64,000 bases of DNA from assembly GCA_013407085.1 (NCBI GenBank), contig JACCGJ010001620.1, positions 62,001 to 126,000 on the forward strand. Direction: 5' to 3'. The notes under the pieces were generated by a model. The model saw nothing but the letters and a program-made list of their open reading frames with translations, did not search any database and was not told where the DNA came from. A program made the translations under genes and the position numbers. Shown in pieces: positions 44,791 through 52,960 of this stretch (positions are counted from its first letter, which is position 1; every line of letters starts with the position of its first letter). This stretch comes from Atriophallophorus winterbourni. Lineage: Eukaryota; Platyhelminthes; Trematoda; Plagiorchiida; Microphallidae.

Positions 44791-45660
44791 TTTGACATTC
44801 ATTATTTGAATATTCATTTTAGAATATTCAATATACCCAGGATTTATTGTACACTGTTCGGCAATGATTTTAAAGTGAAGGTTAAAGGAAATCAAGATAT
44901 CGAGATCCTATATTGCGTTGGTCCAGACGAGATCTTGCATACCAAGCTGATACGTGTCGTTCAGAGATTTTTCGAGCCGCATCATTTTACATTTCGCAGG
45001 GTTGAATGGTCACTCATTTGTCTCGGATGAACAAAATTAGGTGCTCAGATCCCGTTGTAATGCCATTCAGTCATTAACAGACCTGACACGTTTCCATATT
45101 ATAATATCATCTGCAAAAATTATTAATTTACATACAATATCCTCTAATATATCGTTCATATACACCAATAATAGAAGATGTCAAAACACCGAGGCTTGAG
45201 GAACTCCATTTGTGACGTATATTCTTCTAGAGAAGGTGCTTCCAACACGAACTTGGACTTGTCTATCTGTAAGATAGTCCTTTTATCCAAGTCAGCAACA
45301 TTACCGTTATTCCATAAGCTTTCGATTTTTTATTAGAATGTTATGGTTGACTCTATCGAAAGCTTTGGAAATGTGGATGTAGCGACTAGGCAGAGCCTCA
45401 CAATCGTCTACTGCCTTGGCCCAATCCCCGAGCGTTGTAAGAAGGTCAGATAAACAGCAACGATTTCTTCAAAAACCCTGCTGTGCTGCGGTCAAAATAT
45501 TTTTGTTTTCAAATTGTTCTCTTGTGCGTGCAATCAAAATTCGTTCAATTAATTTATTGATCACCGGAAGTAGCTTTACCGGTCTATAGTTTGCTGTGTC
45601 CGAACGGCTACCTCCTTTCTTAATATGAGCTATCTTTTCCTTTTCCATCTTACAAAATAA
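44790..45660 (-). mobile_element. CR1-like RT remnant
   Basis: Minus strand: GGSRSDTANYRPVKLLP (45610-45560), SLSDLLTTLGDWAKAVDD (45450-45400), a FDRVNHNILI motif-A block (45360), YLTDRQVQVRVG (45280), NGVPQASV motif B (45210), FADDIIIWKRVRSVND (motif C, 45115-45068) and a short tail to about 44800. Same family as 1450-3760. Confidence 0.78.
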
Positions 45661-46080
45661 AAATTTAATTTTTTGTCATGCACCGCGTTTTTCCACAATT
45701 ATTATACTGACATATGATTGCGAAATTTATAGCGTAACTGGAGTTACTTATGCTGAAGAACGTCATTTGAAATAACGTACATTTAATTCACTTTTCGTAT
45801 ATTTTTTCATTATATTCAGGGCATAATCTTTTAGTTGAAATATATGCTTTCAAATTAAAAATCCTTGAATTCATCCAATTCGAAACAATGAATGACAACC
45901 GGTTGTAGTTCAGAAGCCATTAAATTTCGCAGATGAGTCGAAAAAGGATGCGTTCTTGATCCTACTCTGTTAGGTATTTTCTTTGCTATATTTCTGAAAC
46001 ACACTTTAAAACGCACGTGCTGTTGGCAAGCTTTCAAACTAAACCGGCTAAGAGCACAAAGCAAGGTAAATGCTAATTCG
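45660..46080. other. Unassigned stretch
   Basis: AT-rich. A short minus-strand frame at 45855-46064 shows no motif. Confidence 0.4.
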
Positions 46081-46390
46081 TGGCCGGCATCCAGTTGCTA
46101 ATGGAGTGTTTTTCAAAGGAATGCAAAGACTTTGGGCTCACAGTCAACATTAGCAAGACTAAAGTCCTTGGTCAATAAACTGTATTGTCTCCCATCGTCA
46201 CTGTTGAAAACTGTCAGCTTGAACCAGTACATCATTTCACATATCTTGGTTCAACAATACGGATGATCTCTCACTGGAAACGGTGACTGATAAGCGGGTT
46301 GATAAAGCAACTGGCGTTTTGGTTGTTTGAATTCGCGTATCTGGGTCAAACGCAAGTTGACTTCTAAGAATCAAGGTTATTGAACGTATT
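46080..46390 (+). mobile_element. RTE-like RT fragment
   Basis: Plus strand: CKDFGLTVNISKTKVL (46122-46170), then VHHFTYLGSTI (46222-46255), the thumb region of RTE-type RT. The YLG block matches the region in copy B at about 23300. It is cut at about 46390 by the PLE-type repeat. Confidence 0.75.
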
Positions 46391-46605
46391 CGATCGAAAA
46401 CGTTCGGGACAGATCGTGTATTCATAATGCAAAGAAATTTGAGTGTAATCTTTATAGCAGATTTTGGGTAACGTTTAAATTCGGGCATAGAAGCTTCGTC
46501 AGACCAAGGGTGATAGTCAGGACAGATAACATGATTAAGTAGTAGTCGAACACTTATCCTGGTCATTCCCACGAGACGTGACACACACGGTAGGCGTAAT
46601 ATAAG
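46390..46605 (-). mobile_element. PLE-type terminal repeat fragment, left arm of an inverted pair
   Basis: Related to 32280-32640. Contains a decayed hammerhead at about 46468-46511. At about 46549 the orientation of the repeat switches: sequence from 46550 on reads in the opposite direction and continues, after the tandem hammerhead insert, to 47100. Confidence 0.7.
46468..46511 (-). ncRNA. Hammerhead ribozyme-like motif, decayed
   Basis: Minus strand CTGACGA (46504-46498) and stem II start GCTTCT are kept, but the 3' half reads GAATTTAAACGTTACC, so stem II pairing and G12 are lost. Same variant as 58077-58121. Confidence 0.6.
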
Positions 46606-46649
46606 CTCGAACTAGAATACCATTCCGAAACGCTAAAATCTCACCGGAA

Positions 46650-46692
46650 GAACAGGACCGGTTTCGAGGTTTTTGCCTCTCATCAGCTATGC
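46650..46692 (-). ncRNA. Hammerhead ribozyme, unit 1
   Basis: Minus strand: CTGATGA (46686-46680), stem II GAGG/CCTC with loop CAAAAA, GAAAC (46665-46661), stem III palindrome ACCGGT with GTC cleavage triplet. Stem I GCATAG with CTGTTC has one mismatch. All core residues are intact. Confidence 0.88.
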
Positions 46693-46906
46693 GTATCCGC
46701 TGGACTCTTTGCGTTTCGGACTAGTATTTGTGTAGACGGATGGTTCAATGCGAACGGAAGTTCTCGTCTACTCGGTACTTTATAAGTAGCTGAAGGGACC
46801 AAATTAAGCCCCAACTGATCGAACGGCGTATTGCCGCGAGGGTTATTTCAACCCCAGGATAGTTCGAACTAGAATACCATTCCGAAACGCTAAAATCTCA
46901 CCGGAA

Positions 46907-46950
46907 GCACAGGACCGGTTTCGAGGTTTTTTGCCTCTCATCAGCTATGC
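46907..46950 (-). ncRNA. Hammerhead ribozyme, unit 2, apparently complete
   Basis: Minus strand: CTGATGA (46944-46938), stem II GAGG/CCTC with a 7-nt loop, GAAAC (46922-46918), ACCGGT and cleavage after GTC at 46913. Stem I GCATAG pairs fully with CTGTGC (six pairs, one G-T). The only motif of this variant with every core residue and stem intact. Confidence 0.92.
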
Positions 46951-47099
46951 GTATCCGCTGGACTCTTCGCGTTTCGGACTAGTATTTGTGTAGACGGATG
47001 GTGCAATGCGAACGGAAGTTCTCGTCTACTCGCTACTTTATCAGTAGCTAGGCTGTTTAGCGGTAAGGTAAAATAAGTGGGTCGACTACTACGTAATCA

Positions 47100-47488
47100 C
47101 GTGGCGCCATATGATCGTTTGAACTGGTCAACGTCACTGGCCGGGAGGCGATGCAGACAGACTTTTAAATATCATGTCAGCAAAAGATAGAGTAAATAGA
47201 ATTATACACTAATAAATGTGTAGAAATACTGGTCTGCTACAAGATACAAATATAGCCATTTCTTAGTCTGAAAAAGTAATTTTACGTTAATTTTGAACAA
47301 AGGCAACTAATTAGACAAGGTTGGGTACACTTATCCGGGGCTAATATGAACGGATAGATAATGGCGAAATGAAAATTAAATGGATAACTGCAAAATGGTA
47401 TTTCTAGGTTCTTGCGTAGCGTTATTGGGAGTTTGGGAAACGGCTTGTGGTATAACCTGTATCCAAAGTCTACTGTAACTCCTAGGTT
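47100..47488. other. Unassigned stretch
   Basis: No coding or repeat signal recognised. It lies between the PLE terminal sequence and the 3' end of a minus-strand RTE element. Confidence 0.4.
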
Positions 47489-47490
47489 TT

Positions 47491-47507
47491 ACTCACTCAC
47501 TCACTCA
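47491..47507 (-). repeat. (TGAG)n tail of the RTE element
   Basis: ACTC repeated four times on the plus strand, right after the RTE coding end. Confidence 0.85.
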
Positions 47508-48670
47508 GTCCTCTCCGTGCCGGGTGGCAAATTAGGCGAAGACAACCCCACGCCAGTGGTTCCGGTCTACCGCTGCTTCCGTTGACGTCTGCACCGTGAA
47601 TCCTTGTGCATGTAGTTCGCGTTCCAACGTTCTGCGTCAAGTTTCTTTAGGCCGTCCCCTTATTCGTTTACCTTGCGGACGCCAGTGAATGGCTGCTTTC
47701 TTATGCGAACTGGGATCCATCTTGCAGACACGACCGAACCATCTCTACCGTCGTCTTTTGACTACGGTTGATACCACCTCCAGACCAGTTTTTCTCAGGA
47801 GCTCTTCATTCGAAATGATGTGTGGTCAAAATATCCGTAGAATCCTTTAGTCTGAAACACGTTCATTCTGCGCTCAATGACAGCGGTCGTCTTCTAGCAT
47901 TCCGATGCATACAACAACACAATCAGAACGTTGCTCTTGAAGAGTCTGATCTTCGTGTTACTGCTGAGAGCGGAGGATTTCCAAATGGAATTCAGCATGC
48001 AGAATGCTTGGTTCGCCTTCCCGATCCTTCTTCTGACGTCATCTTCGCAGTCACCATTTACAGTCAGTTTGCTCCCAAGGTAGACTGTATCTGTAACCTC
48101 ACTGAGCGGTTGACCGTCAACGAACATTGGTGGTTGCTCCGCAATATTCTTCCGCATTACCTCTGATTTGCCAGCGTTAATTTTCAACCCACCGTCTTGC
48201 CAATTGCTGATAGTCGATCGCTCTTGTTCTGCATGTCACTGATCTTGCACGCCAAGAGGGCAACATCATCCGCATAGTCCATGTCTTCTAGCGGTCCCGC
48301 TGAGGTCCATAGAATGCCTGCTGCCCTGCCATCGGTAACCTGTCTCATAATCCAGTCTATTGTTAGGGAGAAGAGTATCGGTGAGAGGATACATCCTTGC
48401 CTCACTCCCGTACGAATCTCAAACTTCTCAGTGAGCATTCCATTGTGAGCGACTTGGCATTCAAACTTCTCATAAAAGGTTTTTATGAGATTTACTATCT
48501 TTGATGGTATGCCATATTGACGGACGATTTTCTATAACACTGGTCGGTGAACGCTATCGTAGGCCTTCTGGATTTCGATGTAGGTCACACATAGCTCTGC
48601 ATTTCATTCATGTGTCTGCTCCAGGATCTGACGGAGGACAAAGATATGGTCAATTCGGCCTACTTAAATT
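47491..48670 (-). mobile_element. RTE-like RT remnant with (TGAG)n tail
   Basis: Minus strand: YIEIQKAYDSVHRPVL (48590-48540, motif A with Glu where Asp is usual), RTGVRQGCILSPILFSLTIDW (48420-48355, motif B), MDYADDVALLA (48285-48253, motif C intact), then after a frameshift NAGKSEVM (48177), VYLGSKLTVNG (48093-48060), a SNVLIVLLYASEC block (47930-47895) and the tail HAQGFTVQTSTEAAVDRNHW (47615-47556). It ends in four TGAG units (plus strand 47491-47507), typical of RTE. Confidence 0.85.
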
Positions 48671-48898
48671 ACATTAAGAAGGCATTCATGGAAGACCTAT
48701 CGTCGATGGTATCGATTACTTGCGCACGAGTTAGCTAAACATTTGGCTTATTTGTTGAAACTTTTAGTCGGCAATACATCCTCGTACATCGAGAACGCAT
48801 ATGACTTCGCAGCACGCTGAAACTCGGTAACAATTGATGTGAGAGCTTTGTTCATCAACGTCGATAAAGCAAGTTTGTTATAACTAGCTAGACGGGCC

Positions 48899-49378
48899 TT
48901 GGAATCTGATGCCAGTTTGTCAAATCGCACAAACTTGAGCTTCCAGAAGATTATGAAACGTGTATCGATCTGCCTAAGCATGAAACATTGCGTATTCAAT
49001 GAGCAATTATATAGACAAAAAGAAGGGTTGGCAATGGGTTCACCGATATCTCCAGTACATGCGATTATGTATATGGAGCACTTCGAGAACAAATCCCTTA
49101 ACGATGAAGTGCTTATGCCAAAACGATGGTGGCGCTATGTTGATGAAAAATTTGTTATCATCAAGCGCGATCAGTTAGAGGCCTTCTTAAACTATTTAAA
49201 TGAAATAGATCCACGTATTATACGGTACAAACGAAGTGGAATCTTTCACAGGCACTCTTCCATTTTTGGACTGTCTAGCACGAGATGTAGGTGGGAATAT
49301 AAAAACTTCTTTCTATCGATACAGATACTGTACTATGATACACTTCCGGTTATCCAAGACAGGAATTCAGGTCCATAG
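48899..49378 (+). CDS. PLE reverse transcriptase fragment, 159 codons
   Basis: Open from the NRTNLSFQKIM region through motif B (EGLAMGSPISPV) and motif C (YVDE) to a frameshift near 49250. Motif C has Glu replacing an Asp expected in all active RTs. Confidence 0.85.
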   Translation: MESDASLSNRTNLSFQKIMKRVSICLSMKHCVFNEQLYRQKEGLAMGSPISPVHAIMYMEHFENKSLNDEVLMPKRWWRYVDEKFVIIKRDQLEAFLNYLNEIDPRIIRYKRSGIFHRHSSIFGLSSTRCRWEYKNFFLSIQILYYDTLPVIQDRNSGP

Positions 49379-49689
49379 CTTGCTTTATTTTCCATTCGAT
49401 AGAACACAATTGCAGCAACGAAAGAGACCGAAACAGGCTCACCGTGAAGCGAGTCAAAGGCTTACAAACCACAGTTATCCAAAACGTTTTTTAAACCGTT
49501 ATTGATGAAGGTAAATAACTCGTCATAAAACTCGGATAAAAATTGGCGAGGTACAGTTTGGGTACCCTATGTAAAAGGCACATCTGAAGCGAGAAGTAGA
49601 ATATTGAATTATGCGGCCATATGAGTAACATATAAGAAAGGGAAAACTATTCGTTCGGTTCTGATGCACCTTAAAGATAAGACATCTTT

Positions 49690-50056
49690 ATCTAGCGTTA
49701 CGAACAGCATCTACCGAATCAACTGTAAGGACTGTTCAGGTGTTTACATAGGGCAGACGTCCAGGGAAATTCATACTAGAATCGAAGAACACCGAAAGCG
49801 AGTGAAGAGACAGCCCCCGGTATGCGAGGGAATATCAATCCCTTATTCGTGATTCCACCTTGGCGGAGCACGTTTTAGATGCGGGACACAATGTTGATCT
49901 AGACAATGTGTAAGTATTGAGACGCGGTATTAAACCGTATAATGAAAGCCTACGCGTGGAGGCGGTCGAAATTGACAACGCAGGTCGACTGGCCGTCAAT
50001 ACGGTGGATCTGGTAGAAATCTCCAAAATCTGGAGCTTAGCACCGATGCGAAGGTA
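49690..50056 (+). CDS. PLE GIY-YIG endonuclease region, frameshifted
   Basis: IYRINCKDCSGVYIGQTSRE carries the GIY/YIG pair (VYR-type and VYIG), with Arg of TSR and a RIEEHRK helix carrying the Glu/His expected in the nuclease. A frameshift near 49825 moves the C-terminal LAEHVLDAGH block to another frame. Confidence 0.85.
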
Positions 50057-50159
50057 ACTAATTGTTATTCACCTCACACCTACTAGTTAATTACATTTTT
50101 TTCAAAAAGAGCCCCGTTAGTAATGTACTTTTTTCGCATGCGGGCGCAGTGTAAACCGA

Positions 50160-50410
50160 ACTTGGCCATGTTCACTTGTATTAGATTGATGTGGATACAC
50201 ACTAGTAGGCAAATCGACCACTAATACTGGTCATTCCTACGAGACTTGGCACACCGTAGGCGTACTATAGGCTGTTTAGTGGTAAGGTCAAATCAGTGGT
50301 GGGGCTTGACGGGAATTTAGTCATGTTCCCTGTCCTGACTATCACCTTTATTTAACGAAGCTTCTGTGTCAGAAGTGAAACGTGAACCAAAACCTGCTCT
50401 AAACAATTGC
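50160..50410 (+). mobile_element. PLE terminal repeat downstream of the PLE
   Basis: Same family as 32280-32640 and 46390-47100, in the sense orientation of the PLE: ctggtcattcctacgag, cgtactataggctgtttag, catgttccctgtcctgacta, then the decayed hammerhead. Its position after the GIY-YIG end fits the repeat (pLTR) of a PLE. Confidence 0.8.
50345..50392 (+). ncRNA. Hammerhead ribozyme-like motif, decayed, in the PLE repeat
   Basis: Core reads TTAACGA where CTGACGA is expected. Stem II CTTCTG/CAGAAG and GAAACGT (50377-50383) are intact. The stem I 5' arm (CTTGGT in relatives) is lost. Predicted inactive. Confidence 0.75.
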
Positions 50411-50419
50411 ACTAAAATA

Positions 50420-52960
50420 CAAAGTAATTCAAGTTTTTTAATGGTCTAAAAATTAATAGGCCTAATTATAACCACAGGTTGGCTGAACTTTAAAAAAATA
50501 TGTACGTTAATATAAAACAAGATAAGCAGTTATATTAAACTCTATATAAGTATTCGGGAAACGAATAATTCAATAAAAATTCATCTAATTTCATTTAAAA
50601 GTCATGAAAGCTAATGGAGTGAGCAACAGTAGAGCGTAAACTGTTCCAAGTAAAACACACATGGACAGAATAAAAATACCTTCTTCAGTTCATGTAGGAA
50701 TGGTGTACCACCAGCATATATTCATGTGTCCGATAATTTCTCATATACCTTGTGTGAATGCGGACTGTAATAGAGGTTTAGGGTATGGAATATTTTGTAA
50801 AGTGGGATAAGGTTTCCTCTGATTCGTCGAACAACCAGTTGTACATTCTATCGAAATCTTTTTGTAATAGCAGGCAGTCTTCTGGACTACTGATGTTAAC
50901 TCTACTCCATTCCCAAAATTCATGAGCCTGCATTTGTTTAAGTTAAACGGCAGTTTGTTCTTCAACGACTAGCTGTGAAGCGTATCAAGATCTTCATGAA
51001 CTAGCAAACAGTCTTCTGGGCTATGGATGCAACACCATATCTTTATATCATCCGCAAATAACGATGTGTTACATCGAACAATTTTCGGTACTTCATTGAT
51101 ATAAATAAGAAAGAGGATTGGGCCAAGGACTGAACCTTTGGGAACTCCGCTAGTTGTTGCGATTGTTTTGATAATGCACCGTCAACACGTACATGGGTAG
51201 TGCGGTTTGTTAGCTAGTCATTTAGCTAATTCAACAAATTTCCAGTGAGATCAAGACTTTCAAGCTTCTGCAGTTGTAGGATATGGTCAAAATGATCAAA
51301 TGCTTTTGAGATATCCAAGTAGCAGGCGCGTATTGCTTGCATTTTATCTACCGATTTTGTCCAATCATCCAGCGTTATGAGTAAATTGGATCAACAGGAA
51401 TAATTACGTCTAAATCCATGTTGTATCCTCGAAAGTAACTGATTATTTTCGAAATATTTCATTAGATCGTCAACAATCAAAGGTAATAGAGTAATGAGTA
51501 GGTAATTAGAAAACCGGAGTGATTTACGCCTTTATAAATAGGAGAAATTATTTCGCGTTTCCAATCTGTAGGAATCACTCCATTTGCCAGTGTTTGCTCG
51601 AACAAGTAAATGAGTGGTTTGTATAGCAAACTCGCAAATTGCTTCAATATTTTCGGGGTTATTCCGTTGACCCCAGGAGACTTTCCGATTTTAAGATTAA
51701 ATAAACCTTGAAGGATGCGTTTTGAAGTGACATTTATTTCACTTAGGGCAACCGTGTTTGAAAGTGTTTGATTTGGGATGTTTATTGCATGTTCTATCGG
51801 GTTGAATACAGATGAATAAAACGTGGTTAAAGTTTCAACAGTTTCTGATGTATTTGTTGGTCCAGCTGACGTGTTCACGGACGCAACTCCAGGTTTCACC
51901 TTAGTTTGATCGCTAACAATACGATAAAGTATTTTGAAGTTGAGGTCCATCATGCGAGATATCACTTCTTGGAATTACAACTTGTTCTGAATGACAAATT
52001 TGTTTACTTTGTTCCGCAGTAAACGGAATGTTTCCCAGGTCTCTGATGATGCGTTTTTGCAGATGGTGTCGCCAATCAATGTTTCGTACCTTTAACCACT
52101 TACGATTTCTGCTTCTTAGTTTAAATTCGATTTTTTTTCTTCAGTTCCTGAGGACAAATTTGCGTCTTACTTCGATTTAATTCTTGAGATTAGATATTAG
52201 CCACAAACAAAACTCATGTACGTTGCTGGTTTACGGTTGTCAGTTTATCGTGTTTTTAAGAGCAACAATCGAAGCCATAATGTTGATCCGCCAAACTGTT
52301 TTACGGTCATCATTTGTTCTTACAGCTTCAAATAGATAGTAAAACTGGATGACAACGTGATCACTTAGTCCCAGTGGACTTTCGTTAGCAACGTTATCAA
52401 TGTCGTGTTCATTGCTTATTAGAACGAGATCCAAGAGTGTTGATACATCGGTTCCGCGGTATCGGGTATACATGCAACGTGGTTATAAAGAGGAATATCT
52501 TCCAACAACTCACTGAATGTGCGTTCGATGTAGTGTTCTGGGTGAATGGTACAGCTCTGCATATTCGGTAAATTGAAATCATTAATAATTAAAAATCCAC
52601 AAGTGAATCTTGATGTATCCACGCGAATTCTGTGGTGTAGGGTCAGAATGTAAGTTTCCTGTGCAGACGGTGAGCAATTTACTACTCCCAAAACACAGTC
52701 TTCGCCGTTAGCTAGTCGGATTGAGCACCAGAGTGTATCCCGTAACACCATGTTTGGATCCGTAATCTCACATCACAGAAGGTTTTGACTATAATACAAA
52801 GCTACTCCTCCTCCTCTCGTTTCACCGTGAAGGCGATTAATTGATATGTAGGGTAATTCTAGTCCACTATTTGTTCGGTGAGTCTGTAGCCATGCTTCCG
52901 TTGTAGCGACGATGTCTGGTGAACATTTCAGAAAATTGCACGCAGTTCACCGAATTTGCG
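50420..52960 (-). mobile_element. CR1-like element, 3' two thirds (host of a nested CR1)
   Basis: Minus strand: endonuclease VLRDTLWCSIRLANG...VVNCSPSAQET and LIINDFNLPNMQS (52751-52560), then a GLSDHVVIQF block (52350). RT N-terminal KILYRIVSDQTKVKPG, KIGKSPGVNGITPKIL and WKREIISPIYKG (51940-51530). Motif B and C remnants lie at about 51150-51040 ([14 protein letters not shown], ADDIKIW). The C-terminus and 3' UTR run to 50420. ORF1 continues at 56100-57280 beyond the nested plus-strand element. Confidence 0.8.

Larger units (their letters stand above)
46607..47049 (-). mobile_element. Tandem hammerhead element, 1.7 units of 257 bp (retrozyme-like)
   Basis: 46607-46791 and 46864-47049 are about 97% identical. 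The 72-bp spacer completes the unit. Each unit has a type I hammerhead on the minus strand. Predicted cleavage between 46656/46655 and between 46913/46912 would release a 257-nt RNA. No frame of note is inside. The array splits a PLE repeat that reads cgtactataggctg at 50261 but cgtaatata...taggctg here, so it inserted into an older element. Tandem type I hammerheads of 170-400 nt that make circular RNA are known as animal retrozymes. Membership is inference. Confidence 0.82.
46532..47099. repeat. Inverted repeat ends of PLE-type terminal sequence
   Basis: tgattaagtagtagtcga (46532-46549) reappears in inverted form as tcgactactacgtaatca (47082-47099) with one change. The inner sequence is ordinary PLE terminal repeat interrupted by the tandem hammerhead unit. 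Confidence 0.75.
48740..50056 (+). mobile_element. Penelope-like element: RT and GIY-YIG endonuclease
   Basis: Plus-strand blocks: TIDVRALFINV (48832-48864, RT motif A), LSMKHCVFNEQLYRQKEGLAM then GSPISPVHAIMYMEHFE (48975-49090, motif B), RWWRYVDEKFVIIKR (49128-49172, motif C with Glu for the second Asp of YVDD), TLPFLDCLARDVGGN (49250-49295, after a frameshift), then YRINCKDCSGVYIGQTSREI (49710-49770) and RIEEHRKR, the GIY-YIG nuclease, and LAEHVLDAGHNVDL plus a VEAVEI...INT-like tail ending at about 50056. Order RT then GIY-YIG is diagnostic of PLEs. A stop at 48877 and several frameshifts show it is inactive. The hammerhead-bearing repeat at 50160-50410 follows on the same strand. Confidence 0.9.

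Noticed and set aside
46532..47099. CRISPR-like array from the repeated units
   Set aside because: There are only two long direct copies with ribozyme motifs and eukaryotic retroelement context, no short regularly spaced repeats.
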